Shown here in pieces: positions 1 through 11,094 of a DNA stretch of 64,000 nucleotides (positions within the stretch are counted from its first letter, which is position 1; the number at the start of each line of letters is the position of its first letter). The notes beneath the pieces are model-generated. The model worked only from the letters and a program-made list of their open reading frames with translations. It did no database searches and had not been told where the DNA came from. The DNA lies in the NCBI GenBank assembly GCA_051710585.1, contig JBPESP010000003.1:263838-327837 (forward strand), read 5' to 3'. The DNA comes from JBPESP01 sp051710585 (GTDB lineage Bacteria > Pseudomonadota > Gammaproteobacteria > Enterobacterales > Enterobacteriaceae). Position numbers and translations under genes: made by a program.

Positions 1-309
1 AATGAAGCTTATCAATCCGCCACTAAGCGGATAAGTACTTCACTATTGACGTACATCATGCGCATGGCAGTGGAAGAACATCAACCACCGCTAGTACGCG
101 GACGGCGTGTTAAACCAAAATACGCCCATGCCGGCGGCTACAATCCTCCGATTGTGGTGATCCATGGCACACAAGTTAAAGATTTACCGGATACCTATAA
201 ACGATATCTGATGAACTATTTTCGACGTTCACTGGAGATTACAGGTACACCAATTCGCATCCAGTTTAACGAGGGTATTAACCCCTTCGCCGGACGACGG
301 ATATCTTAA
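1..309 (+). CDS. der: Der (EngA) GTPase, 3' end only, C-terminally truncated
   Basis: The reading frame is open from the left edge, so the gene starts outside the window. The visible part is the KH-like C-terminal domain of the double-GTPase ribosome assembly factor Der: AVEEHQPPLVRGRR, then KYAHAGGYNPPIVVIHG, YKRYLMNYFRRSLE and GTPIRIQF match the enteric family closely. The first ATG at base 46 is internal, not a start. The protein stops after NPFAGRRIS, about 20 residues before the usual end. The missing lysine/arginine-rich tail can be read in another frame at 303-344 (KPMQLRKRTRLM), so a small indel just before the stop removed it. The GTPase domains cannot be judged from here. Confidence 0.93.
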   Translation, partial: NEAYQSATKRISTSLLTYIMRMAVEEHQPPLVRGRRVKPKYAHAGGYNPPIVVIHGTQVKDLPDTYKRYLMNYFRRSLEITGTPIRIQFNEGINPFAGRRIS

Positions 310-550
310 AACCGATGCAGCTGCGTAAACGTACGCGGCTAATGTAATATATAAAAATAAACATGATAGATATAGCACACACTCTGATATTTTCCAATAA
401 TCACTGGTCACTCTAAGAAAAACTATAGCGATTCTACGTGCTACCTTGATTTGCAGATAACCGCTTAAGATCTTAAAAGTCTGCGGTACGGTAGAATATT
501 TTTCAGCACGAGCGAGTTTAACTTTTTTTTGCTAAAAAGGTGACGCTATC

Positions 551-573
551 ACCCGTCGTATAATACGACGGGT
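551..573. repeat. Perfect inverted repeat, 11-bp arms
   Basis: Arms 551-561 (ACCCGTCGTAT) and 563-573 are exact reverse complements around a single A. No T-run follows on either strand. It lies about 240 bases past the der stop. Confidence 0.85.
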
Positions 574-3500
574 ATTCAGCGATAAGGTATACCCTTCAAT
601 TGCCCCTGTAGCCATAAAACCTGTAACGCAGACAAAGAGAGCTTTGCTCTAGTATCGAAAATTCCAGAGCACTCACCCTTTTGTATCAGAAGACAGATAA
701 AATATAGATACGAAATATCACCGGTTGCACACGTGCCAGCACGTGTTATCATTGCGTAACAGCTCGCCAGACGCACCGTACAGTTTATTAGAGCACAATA
801 ATCATTTGCGATTTAGCACTGCTAAATTCTCTAGTATGAATTGCTGCTGACTACAGCATAAGGGATATTAGGATTGGAGATGCCAGAATTAATATAAACA
901 CTACCATTATATTTGCGTATTTTGACGAAGCCGGCTATCTCCTTTCCGGCTATAAACACTTGCTCAACACCAGACTTCATATCAGTGTTAAGAACCGACA
1001 TCATTTAAAACCCGCCACATCGTAAATGCTGCCTAGCAAAATAAATAAACCCGCCCTCAATAAACTACTCTGCCTGCTACTTAGTTAGTGTTACTCTCAC
1101 AAGAGTACTAAAGACATTTGGACAGCGATTTTTTTTCAGCAATCCCACCTGCTCAAAATAAATCAGATTTACTTTATGTTCTTTTATGCCATGGGCCAGT
1201 GACGTATCACGACATCAAGTGCAATAGCGAAATAGTTAAAGACTTACCACTGCCATCTTTAAAGAACATGCCTTCCCTCCAAGAGGGCGTTTCGGTAAAC
1301 AGTAAGTGGCGCTAAATACCCGTCAATAAAAATTGTGAGTGAGTCCTAAATAATTATAGGATTCATCCAGCGTAACATCTTTTACCGGCAGTTATATTAA
1401 ATAAAAATAAAAAACCCTTCAAATTCTATATTATAGAAGGAGTTAGAACTAAAACAAGCGCTAATGCCCATTCTTTCTTTTCATAATGCGTTTTAACAAG
1501 TAATGAGAAAATTACGTTGGCAAAACGCGGTTACTTATATACATCACAACAAACCTACTGCATCTAGGGAAAATATCCTAATATCATAGCAGAAATTTTG
1601 GCGGGGAAGCACCTATTTTATAGGAAAAAATTATAATTATATAATAAGGTGTATAATGTATTTTACAAATTAAGAATTGACTAAAAACGCTGCATTAGTA
1701 GCATACATATGCTAGATGGCAGCGAAATTCATACCAGGATGCACGTATGAATTCATAAGGAAAAAAATAAGCTCGTTTTGTGCAAGACGATTAAACTGAG
1801 TGCTTAAAACTCCCCCCCCTATAGCAAAGGCAACACTTGCAGAGGAGAGTTTATCATTGCGAAAAGTTTTCAAAAAACAATAAACTAGCATAGTAATGAA
1901 TTAAACATAGGGTCATACGCTATATGGCTATAGAGCGCAGATTAAAAAATCGACTAGTAACTAATTATATGCATCTAATCGGGCAGACTTAGAGTGTTAA
2001 ATGATAATGACGGAAATATCACTTTTGCTATCCCCAGTATCTCTACCCGCTTGTTACAAGATTGCGCCGGCACGTTACAAAAAAACCCCGGCAGGTTACG
2101 AAAATTTGCTGGCTTAAGGGCTAACCAGGCGTCCTGTAGTCTATAGACTAGCGCCATTTATAATCATACTTATCTCGTTTAATCATCACCAACTTACCCC
2201 TTAACATAAGACGCCGACAAAAGCTCATCTTTCAGCACGTTTCATAAATTAGTGGAAGGGGTGGGCTAAAAACCTAGCTCTGCCACGAGCTGTGTTCTTT
2301 CAGCAATACCTTGTGTATCCTGGCAATTAGCCAGGCATTAAAGAGCAGCTTCATCTGGTTATCGGATCCGCTAGAACTGAGCTAGCAAAGTACTTTTAGC
2401 AAAATTACGATCAATACTGGCCAACTGCGATTGCTGCCTAACGGCGCGTAGCGCACTTTCTTGACTGCCGCCATGATCTCCTCCGTAATCTTTAAAAAGC
2501 CAAGACTGCTTCTTTTTTAAAGAATAGCATGCGATTTTATCGCTACCATTCTACCTTTCGAACCCAATATAGTACAGTATGTTCTCGAGCCGTCAGGTTA
2601 GGATTGTCATCTCTAGATCGGCCTCGTATTCAGCTTCCGCTGAACTGTTAAATACAAATAACGCTGGAATTAGCTAAATTTTCGTTGCGCAGCTGCATCC
2701 AATTCCATACGCGTGAACGCTATATCTATTTTGCGCAAATAAACAGAAAAGTATGCCTAATAGCTTTCCACTCCTAGCACTACAACCGTTAATTTCTAGT
2801 TTAGAATAAACCCACTTCTTTCATTAAGCTGATATTCATGAAATTATTTTGCTGGCAATAATATTATCGTATATAGCCTCATCACCCGATGATTATCGCT
2901 CTCTATCAGTTAGCATAGGCTAACAAACGCTTCACGATTGGCATAGTGCTAAAAACATTCAACAAGCCACTGGCAGTCGATGTCTTATCTATGTAAAGAT
3001 CCTGCAAATAGAGCATTGGCTGCTAATAAAAAACCGTGATCATGCGTAATGCAATTTGTAATCCCACGAGAAAACCGTTGTGCTAAGTGATGAAACAACA
3101 CCTAGCAAGAAGGTAGGTACTTATCCATCAAACGTGCAAGCGTATATTTGTACAGTTTATCATTGTGGATTAATTGAATAAAAATTCAGATAGCGACATC
3201 AGAGGAGTTTCTGATCATCTCTATCATCAGGGACAAGGGTGTGAAGGGTAACAGTGCATCTATCTGTAGTAGAAGCCTCCTAAAAATAAAACGTAAGCCG
3301 AACGCTATAATAAAATCTTTTTTCCTCTGTCCAATGATTGATCAAAAGAACTATCAAGCCCTATAAATATACATTTATAGAGTTTATTCTTCTGGCGCTG
3401 AAGCAAAGTGAGAAATACTCGTGGAAGAGACGGAGCACTAGGTTAAGCGCAGGGAACAGCCGACAAAGCAGAAACGAAAGTCTAAGGAGAAACACACAAC

Positions 3501-4450
3501 AAAAACGCCTAATGAAAAGTAAAGGTAGGAGATAGGGTATTTAGCGGACGGCGCTACTACTACACCTAAAATTGCATCTCAGGACTTTAGTGTGAAAGAA
3601 TTGGTTCCCATAGTAAGGATGGATAATAATAGCCGTTATCTATAACGCCGTAAGTATCATCATTGATTTGTACGATTTGTAAGACCATTATTGTTGCCAT
3701 CATTAAATACTAGGTATTATTCCCATAGCACGATACCATAAACGCTCAAGCTGTGCAAAAAGTCTAGCTAATTTCAGACACAGAAAAAGTAGTCGCGATG
3801 GTTTATCATTGCGTTGAATTATTAGCGGAAGTTTACAGAAACCTTATCTTGATATAGCGACAGCAAGTTTCACCGCTAAAAAACATAGTATAGCTTAATA
3901 CTACACACGCTACAGGATAAAAAGCGCGTAACTGATAATATAAATCAGACAGATAATAATAGTAAGTTTTTAGCTATTAATGCGAATCAGAAAGTAACCG
4001 CCGTAGGAAGCTCTCTTCCGCACTAAGCAAGGTACTGGCAATATTGCTTAGTGCAAGCACGCTTTGCATTGAATAATTAAAATGTTATCAAGACTAGTAG
4101 TACGCAATTTCAAAGCGGAAAAGCTATAACAGCATGGATAAAATCGTAACACTGCTTTTTTTTTATTTAAGTCACTCTCTTAATTGTACGTTTGACTAAA
4201 GCATGAACTCATCCTTGATAAGCGTAGCTACAGCATCGCTCTGGTCACAGTAATATGTCTTTGTTGTTATCAGGACGAGGATAATGGCAGGGAAGTTATA
4301 ACTGGTATTATTTAGGAGAAGTACATAAATATCACACAAAAAGTCACTAGACAATAGGACAATATTTTTTTTGAAATACCAAGGATGAGGATAGCAGCAT
4401 CTTCGTGAGTTAAATTTCCTAGCTAATATTTAAGCAAAATTAATAAATTA

Positions 4451-4490
4451 TATCTGTAATAAGTTTTACATATAAAACTTATTACAGATA
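4451..4490. repeat. Perfect inverted repeat, 18-bp arms
   Basis: Left arm 4451-4468 (TATCTGTAATAAGTTTTA) and right arm 4473-4490 are exact reverse complements around CATA. It lies in DNA with no recognisable gene and has no adjoining T-run. Confidence 0.9.
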
Positions 4491-5525
4491 GAGATCCTCT
4501 AATAAATCACCTATTAAAAATTAATAATATTATCTTTTAAACACTGAACCTCCCTTGTATAAACAAATAAAAGCCCATCGGCTCATCATCCCTCCATACC
4601 ACAGCGGTATAAATTGCAAATGCTCTTCAAACTAGGAGAGTAATAAAAGGACAGTTTAGATGGTGATACCATATTCGGATAATATCCCTGTAATAATCTC
4701 CACCCAGAGCGTACGGACAAACTGTATATAAAAGACACTAATGCGCACGCATTACTCTGATATTTCAGAGATACTCATCCGTCAGGATTTTAGTATCAAA
4801 ATAACGCCAGTACTGCTGTTAGAGGGTTATATCTTTACTGCAGTATGCAATAAAGCGATACCACGCTATTTTTTATCGGATCAAAACTACATAACGCCAA
4901 TGAAAATCGCTGATCCTCATCTAATGAGGATACTGATCGAACCAAATGAAACGCTGTTTTCGATTGTAGTACTAGAACGCCATCCATCATCGATGCTATT
5001 GATACCGTTCTAGTGTTTACCGCTATCTGTTATTCAGATAAAACCTTTTAGCGTCGGGGAGGAGCTGTATTTTAATGCAATTTTGTATGACGAACACTAT
5101 TATTATTACTAACGCTATCTACCTTACTAACACCCGACTCACTGCTTAACAATATCTATCCGACAAAATCATTTTTTTTCACTACAAGCTCCTTTACCAG
5201 CAAGTGCTACCACTTGCTTCCATTTTGATAAATTAGCATTAAACGCTATGCCTTAGCTATGGGATAGAATCCCTATTCTAGTGTTCGATCATAATAAATT
5301 CAGCTGCGGCCATACCGCTTAAATTATCCTTCTAACTACCTTTACCATGTTAGTCAGCAATAAACAACTGGGGCACTAAAGTTTATCAATTTTTTCTGGT
5401 AAAAGGCGTGTTTATGTTGCGCTATAAGCGCATATTATCACGGAGAAATGCCTTCACTTGAAGGTGAGGTGCATCTCTATCTAATAGAATGGGATAACTT
5501 CAGTAACTCCTAATGGAGTCAATCG

Positions 5526-7337
5526 TTACGAACGATTAGCGCGCTTACGTTCGTTTTCAGTCAGATAACGCTTACGCAAACGGATAGATTTTGGCGTTAC
5601 TTCCACCAGCTCATCATCATCGATAAATTCCAATGCTTGCTCCAGAGACATTTTGATCGCCGGCACCAACGTCGTAGCTTCATCGGTACCAGATGCGCGC
5701 ATGTTGGTTAGCTTTTTACCGGTCAGGCAGTTTACCGTCAAATCGTTGGAGCGGCTGTGAATACCTATGATCTGGCCTTCATAAACTTCTGCACCATGCC
5801 CCAGGAATAGACGACCACGGTTCTGCAGACTGTACAGGGCGTAGGCTACTGCTTTACCCTGTCCATTGGAGATCAGAACGCCGTTTTTACGCTGACCGAT
5901 TTCACCGGGACGCACATCATCATAGTGACTAAAAGTGGAGTACAAAAGACCGCTACCAGAGGTCATGGTCATAAAATCAGTACGGAAACCGATCAAGCCC
6001 CGGCTTGGGATCACGTAATATAACCGGCTGCGGCCTTTACCGTCTAATAGCATATCACGCATCTCGCCCTTACGGCTACCCATCGCTTCCATAACCAGTC
6101 CCTGATGCTGATCTTCAATATCCAACGTAACCAATTCAAAAGGTTCCTGTGTAACACCATCAACAATACGGAAAATAACTTTCGGTCTGGAAACAGCGAT
6201 CTCAAATCCTTCACGACGCATGTTCTCGATAAGGACTGAAAGGTGTAGCTCGCCACGTCCGGAAACACGGAAAATATCAGGATCTTCAGTTTGCTCCACC
6301 CGCAACGCCACGTTATATACTACCTCTTTATATAAACGTTCAAAAATCTGGCGTGAAGTGATATATTTCCCTACTTTACCAGAAAAGGGGGAGGTGTTGA
6401 CACCGAACGACATAGAGATGGTTGGTTCATCAATCGTCAACAGCGGCAATGTTTCTACCTGATCCGGATCACAAAGGGTATCAGAAATATTTAGCTCACC
6501 TAAACCGGTAATCGCAATTATATCGCCAGCTTCGGCCAGTTTTGATTCAATACGCTGCAGGCCCATATGGCCTAAAACATGACCCACTTTACCGTTGCGG
6601 CGTTTGCCTGCAGTATCCACCACAGTCACATTCTGCTTCGGTTTCACTGAGCCACGCTTAATGCGCCCAACGCCAATAATACCGACATAGCTATTATAGT
6701 CTAGCTGGGAAATCTGCATCTGGAATGGGCCGTTTATGTCAACATTCGGCGCTTCTACATTTTCCACGATAGATTCAAACAGCGGCGTCATATCGTTGGC
6801 CATTTTTTCATGGTCAAGACCAGCAATGCCCATCAGCGCTGATGCGTAGACGATCGGAAAATCAACCTGCTCATCGGTGGCACCGAGATTAACGAACAGA
6901 TCGAAGACTTGATCTACTACCCAGTCTGGGCGCGCCCCGGGGCGGTCAACTTTGTTAATGACCACTATAGGTTTTAAACCATAAGCAAACGCTTTTTGCG
7001 TTACAAAACGGGTCTGTGGCATCGGACCATCCATGGCATCGACCAGTAGCAATACCGAGTCAACCATTGACATTACGCGTTCAACTTCCCCACCGAAATC
7101 TGCATGTCCAGGGGTATCGACGATATTGATGCGGTAATTGTTCCAATTAATAGCAGTATTTTTAGCAAAAATAGTAATCCCACGCTCTTTTTCCAAATCG
7201 TTGGAGTCCATCACGCGTTCGTGCGTATCATTACGGTCATCCAGCGTGCCAGATTGTTGCAACAATTTGTCAACCAATGTGGTTTTACCATGGTCTACGT
7301 GCGCGATGATGGCGATATTACGTAGATTTTCGATCAC
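5526..7337 (-). CDS. typA: GTP-binding ribosome-associated translation factor TypA/BipA
   Basis: 603 codons, full length for the family (about 607 in E. coli). It is a translational GTPase that binds the ribosome and helps 50S assembly and stress responses. The G domain shows AHVDHGKTT (residues 12-20), DTPGHADFGG (from 74) and NKVD (128-131); the RGELHLSVLIENMRREG and SRGLIGFR segments of domains III and V are intact, as is the BipA-specific C-terminal domain with FLGHGAEVYEGQIIG. The start is GTG at 7335-7337, also used by the E. coli gene as I recall it, preceded by a short purine-rich AAGG. It is divergent from glnA with about 370 bases between them, the usual enteric arrangement. The frame is clean, in contrast with its downstream flank. 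Confidence 0.97.
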   Translation of the reverse strand: MIENLRNIAIIAHVDHGKTTLVDKLLQQSGTLDDRNDTHERVMDSNDLEKERGITIFAKNTAINWNNYRINIVDTPGHADFGGEVERVMSMVDSVLLLVDAMDGPMPQTRFVTQKAFAYGLKPIVVINKVDRPGARPDWVVDQVFDLFVNLGATDEQVDFPIVYASALMGIAGLDHEKMANDMTPLFESIVENVEAPNVDINGPFQMQISQLDYNSYVGIIGVGRIKRGSVKPKQNVTVVDTAGKRRNGKVGHVLGHMGLQRIESKLAEAGDIIAITGLGELNISDTLCDPDQVETLPLLTIDEPTISMSFGVNTSPFSGKVGKYITSRQIFERLYKEVVYNVALRVEQTEDPDIFRVSGRGELHLSVLIENMRREGFEIAVSRPKVIFRIVDGVTQEPFELVTLDIEDQHQGLVMEAMGSRKGEMRDMLLDGKGRSRLYYVIPSRGLIGFRTDFMTMTSGSGLLYSTFSHYDDVRPGEIGQRKNGVLISNGQGKAVAYALYSLQNRGRLFLGHGAEVYEGQIIGIHSRSNDLTVNCLTGKKLTNMRASGTDEATTLVPAIKMSLEQALEFIDDDELVEVTPKSIRLRKRYLTENERKRANRS

Positions 7338-7599
7338 AACCTTGCCTCAAAATTTAGAAATAACTTGCTATTGTACACGAATTAAATAAAGGACTAAATA
7401 AGATACGTTGTTCTTAGTAATTGTATCTTTTGCACGTCACTACATTCCATTTCTGGTACAAAATTCCCCTTTTGCTAGTTTACATACACTAAACAAAATA
7501 GTGCCACATACCAGTGCCAAATACACTACTATATAGTGAAATTCGCCCAATATGATGTAGTCCAGCTTGCTACAAAAGTTCATAGCGATGTGTTTAGCG

Positions 7600-7640
7600 C
7601 CAATTTGGTAATATTGGTACAGTTTTAACTGTAGAGCTTG
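7600..7640 (+). promoter_or_regulatory. Eroded sigma-54 promoter of glnA
   Basis: TTGGTACAGTTTTAACTG at 7614-7631 lies where enteric glnA has its NtrC-activated sigma-54 promoter. From memory the E. coli sequence here is TTGGCACAGATTTCGCTT. The -24 GG is kept, but the invariant -12 GC has become AC. The leader sequence further down (CACGACGAC, then a GGGAGA ribosome site) is also recognisably related. I see no clean pair of NtrC sites upstream. Functional loss is inferred. Confidence 0.5.
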
Positions 7641-7709
7641 TAAAGCAGAAATTCTAATTCATAGGCGTTCGTTTCACGACGACAAATAATATCCGGGAGA
7701 ATATAAGTT

Positions 7710-9128
7710 ATGTCCGTTGAACAAGTCATGTTTCTGCTTAAAGAGCATAAAGTAAAATTCATTGACTTACGTTTCACCGATACAAAAGGTAAAGATCAGC
7801 ACATTACGATCCCTGCTCCGATCAATAAAGAAGACGTAAAAGACTTCTTTGAAGAAGGTAAAATGTTCGACGGATCCTCTGTTAGCGGCTGGAAAGGCAT
7901 TAACGAGTCAGACATGGTGCTGATGCCTGACGCATCCTCCTCTGTCATAGATCCGTTTTATGAAGAGTCAACGCTTATAATCCGCTGCGATATTCTTGAG
8001 CCACCAACCATGCGGGGTTACAATCGTGATCCACGCTTCATCGCGAAACGGGCAGAAGAGTTCCTAAAGTCTTCCAGCATCGCCGATCAAGTCCTGTTTG
8101 GACCCGAGCCTGAATTCTTTTTATTCGACGACATTCGTTTTGGGATCTCTATTTCCGGTTCGCATGTCACGATTGATGATATCGAAGCGGCTTGGAATAC
8201 TAGTAGAGTTTACGAAGGTGGTAACAAAGGCCACCGTCCTGGTGTAAAGGGTGGTTATTTTCCGGTTCCACCGATCGATTCCTCACAGGATTTGCGTTCT
8301 ACTATGTGTTTGACTATGGCGCAAATGGGCCTGATCGTAGAAGCGCATCACCACGAAGTTGGAACGGCTGGCCAAAATGAAATCGCCACCCGCTTTAATA
8401 CCCTAACTAAAAAAGCCGATGAAATCCAGATTTATAAATATGTCGTCCATAATGTTGCTCATGCGTTTGGAAAAACAGCTACCTTCATGCCGAAACCAAT
8501 TTTTGGTGATAACGGCTCCGGCATGCACTGTCATATGTCCTTAACCAAAAACGGCAATAACCTATTCTCAGGCGACAAATATGGTGGCCTATCTGAAGCA
8601 GCGCTGTTCTACATCGGCGGCGTTGTAAAGCATGCAAAAGCCATCAATGCGCTAAGTAATCCGACCACCAACTCCTATAAGCGTCTCGTCCCAGGTTATG
8701 AAGCACCAGTCATACTGGCTTACTCTGCCCGTAACCGCTCCGCTTCCATCCGTATTCCAGTGGTCACCAATCCAAAAGCACGACGCATAGAAGTGCGTTT
8801 CCCGGATCCAGCTGCCAACCCCTACCTGGCATTCTCCGCCCTATTGATGGCCGGCCTAGATGGAATGATCAACAAAATTCATCCCGGCGATGCCATGGAT
8901 AAAAATCTTTATGATCTGCCGCCAAAAGAGGCTAGTGAAATTCCAACCGTAGCCGATTCCCTTGAGGAAGCATTGAATGCCCTAGATGTAGATCGTAAAT
9001 TCCTGACAAGAGCTGGCGTATTTACAGACGATTCCATCGATGCCTATATCGCACTGCGTACAGAAGAAAACGACCGCGTACGCATGACGCCGCACCCAGT
9101 AGAATTTGAGCTGTATTATAGTGTTTGA
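7710..9128 (+). CDS. glnA: Glutamine synthetase, type I
   Basis: 472 codons against 469 in E. coli; the extra three residues sit near the N-terminus (APINKEDVKDFFEEGK). It makes glutamine from glutamate, ammonia and ATP and is the main entry point of ammonia. Seen: MFDGSS, GPEPEFFLFDD (metal ligands), NGSGMHCHMSL, the ATP-site KPIFGDNGSG, the NRSASIRIP loop, and the NLYDLPP segment that carries the adenylylated tyrosine near residue 400. A GGGAGA ribosome site at 7695-7700 fits the ATG at 7710. The gene is intact although the following glnL and glnG are dead, so it is probably expressed constitutively or from a sigma-70 promoter. Confidence 0.98.
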   Translation: MSVEQVMFLLKEHKVKFIDLRFTDTKGKDQHITIPAPINKEDVKDFFEEGKMFDGSSVSGWKGINESDMVLMPDASSSVIDPFYEESTLIIRCDILEPPTMRGYNRDPRFIAKRAEEFLKSSSIADQVLFGPEPEFFLFDDIRFGISISGSHVTIDDIEAAWNTSRVYEGGNKGHRPGVKGGYFPVPPIDSSQDLRSTMCLTMAQMGLIVEAHHHEVGTAGQNEIATRFNTLTKKADEIQIYKYVVHNVAHAFGKTATFMPKPIFGDNGSGMHCHMSLTKNGNNLFSGDKYGGLSEAALFYIGGVVKHAKAINALSNPTTNSYKRLVPGYEAPVILAYSARNRSASIRIPVVTNPKARRIEVRFPDPAANPYLAFSALLMAGLDGMINKIHPGDAMDKNLYDLPPKEASEIPTVADSLEEALNALDVDRKFLTRAGVFTDDSIDAYIALRTEENDRVRMTPHPVEFELYYSV

Positions 9129-9129
9129 T

Positions 9130-9185
9130 CACCTGATTTTTTTGTTGTTGTAGAAACTTTCATTCTACCTTCAGGTGGTTTCTCA
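9130..9185 (+). terminator. Possible glnA terminator or attenuator hairpin
   Basis: Just after the stop, TCACCTGA (from 9129) can pair with TCAGGTGG (9172-9179), enclosing a second small stem GTAGAA/TTCTAC. A T-run lies inside rather than after the structure, so it may be the old glnA-glnL intergenic hairpin rather than a working terminator. Confidence 0.3.
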
Positions 9186-9249
9186 ACCAAACCTAACGCG
9201 ATGTCATACGCCAATTACTGACTATCAAACACTTTATACTATACAAAGT

Positions 9250-10325
9250 GAGCGAAACTGGTAAATAGCAACAGCCACATTACTTGAAGTTAGGCAGATC
9301 TTTAATTAGTTTAATTACTAATATTTTACTGATGGATAATAATCTGACAGCTGCAACAGCTGCTAGTATAAAGCCACTCAAGCCTTTACTGTTTAGTAAA
9401 TTCTCCCACAATATTAGAATTACTGGGCTATTTCCCCTCTCAATATCGCGCTAATGCATAAAGTCTTAAGTACAGAACAAGAAGGTATGGATTCACTGAT
9501 AACAAAGTTGATGCTGGTGGTGGAACGGTAGAACGTATATTCGGTCGCTGACCGCGTAGTCTCTTACCGAAGAGACCATTTTAATAAAACTAGCACCGAT
9601 GGATAATCAGCGCCAGCACAACTAGAAACAATTGCAGCATACATAATAAGTTTCCTAACTAGATCTGGATCTAGTGCATAGCTTGGCCCATGAGATTTAA
9701 ATTTCCTTGGCAACCCAACCCTCCCGACGTCTCGCTGCTCCTGGCCAAAGTACTTCCAGAATAGCATTAACAGAATATAGTAAAGTAATCATAAAAGAAC
9801 CGATCGGTTATAAAATATAGTCAAACAGTTATTAAGATAAACAGCAACCGATATATATGTAACAAGATAAAGTCTTCATTACCTCTGCAAAAAAGGTGTT
9901 TAAGCTAATGTTGCTTTATGACACTATCAATATCATACTGATATGAGATTATCATTCTAATTTGCCGGATTAACTAATAATCTGAATTAAATAGAATAAA
10001 TCTTACCGAATATTACTCGTAATTCGCTATAAATGCTTTGGCAATGAGCTGTGAAGCTTTACCCTCAGAAAAGTATTACTTTCCAGCTAATATCCCGTAC
10101 AGGGTATGCCGCCGGCTGGCACGGATTAATATTGAAAACAATGATTCAGGAATTCTAGTATAATTGCAGAATACGCTATTTTATTCTATAGTTAGCGGTC
10201 ACAAAGGGGAATAGATCTATGATTTTCTATTCCCCGCAATCTGATCAATTAAAATTAAAAAGAGATTAAATTTAACAGTTAACCTTGAAATACCGAGTTT
10301 TGATCTACCGGTATTCGCCAGTGAG
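9250..10325 (+). pseudogene. glnL: NtrB (GlnL) nitrogen sensor kinase, pseudogene
   Basis: Fragments in shifting frames align in order with the NtrB histidine kinase: LNIALMHKVLS near 9455, MDNQR near 9600, the H-box region DLVHSLAHEI near 9670 (normally RGLAHEIKNPLGG), SKVIIKE near 9785, RLARINIENNDSG near 10110-10150 (family RLAARIDVEDNGPG) and LQNTLFYSIVSGHKGE near 10160-10205. Many stops and frameshifts break it. It follows glnA directly, as in the enteric glnALG operon. The first part and exact ends are uncertain. Confidence 0.85.
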
Positions 10326-10329
10326 TTTT

Positions 10330-11000
10330 ATAGCAACAAAGGACAATCTAAATCATCGTTTATCATAGCTCTATTCGCTGGCTGCTTGAACCCGTACTTA
10401 CTGGAGCCGCGTTGACATGAATCACCTTTTGAAGGTAAGTGGCAGTCAGCTTTTTACCTTCTTGTACCTAACAACAGATATCCTATCATAAGATATTCGC
10501 ACACTCGACATAAATATACTGGGATTAATTAAGCAAATTAAATAGGGCCATTCAATTTTACCGACCATCATTATAGCTGCCCCTTAGATCTGGATAAGGA
10601 AGGGGCGTTTAATTATATCCTGAAACTTTTCGATATCGCTAAGAGACCCTTAGCTTGATGGGGCGCAGTTAGACACCACCTAAAGAAGCCACCCATCACA
10701 CTTATAGCGATGGATGGCCCCTTCACTGATATCATTTTTTTAAAAAACTCCCCCGGCGATATAAGATATATTCTGTATCATCAGCCAGTTATCCGCGGTC
10801 ATCAATCAGCGTGCTTATCAACGGTGAATATAAGGTCGGTAAAAACTGGTAGCGCAAATCCTCCTACATCACCTTAGCCCTCATGATAAAACAGCGATTC
10901 TGAAATAAATATATATTTTATAGTCTATAATTATTTATAAAAAAAATGAAATCAGGTGTAATTATGGACGATCAACTCACATTTACTATAACTTACTGCC
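10330..11000 (+). pseudogene. glnG: NtrC (GlnG) response regulator, truncated pseudogene
   Basis: The receiver domain is visible as IRWLLEPVLTGAALT near 10380, DIRTLDINILGLIKQIK near 10500-10540 and a KLFDIAKR stretch near 10630. The start of the sigma-54 activator domain is RSSISVLINGE near 10795-10830, followed by VGK of the Walker A site. Homology stops near 11.0 kb, where the left flank of a Mu-like element begins, and the remaining two thirds of NtrC was not found on the far side. Together with glnL this means the NtrBC system is gone. Confidence 0.85.
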
Positions 11001-11094
11001 TAATGAATATTTTCTGACCGTTTAATTTACTAAATATTCTACTACATATCTCTTCAGATACTGCTCCTTTTAGCTTATTATAATAATTATTATA

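Larger units (their letters stand above)
310..5525. other. Decayed region without a recognisable gene
   Basis: About 5.2 kb of AT-rich DNA with stops in all frames. In related enterics the neighbours of der are yfgJ, xseA and guaB; I could not find remnants of them. The only longer open stretch is 4741-5013 (90 codons, plus strand), whose product resembles nothing I recognise and has no clear ribosome binding site. Perfect inverted repeats lie at 551-573 (11-bp arms, 1-nt centre) and 4451-4490 (18-bp arms, 4-nt centre); neither is followed by a T-run, so they are not ordinary terminators. Confidence 0.6.
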
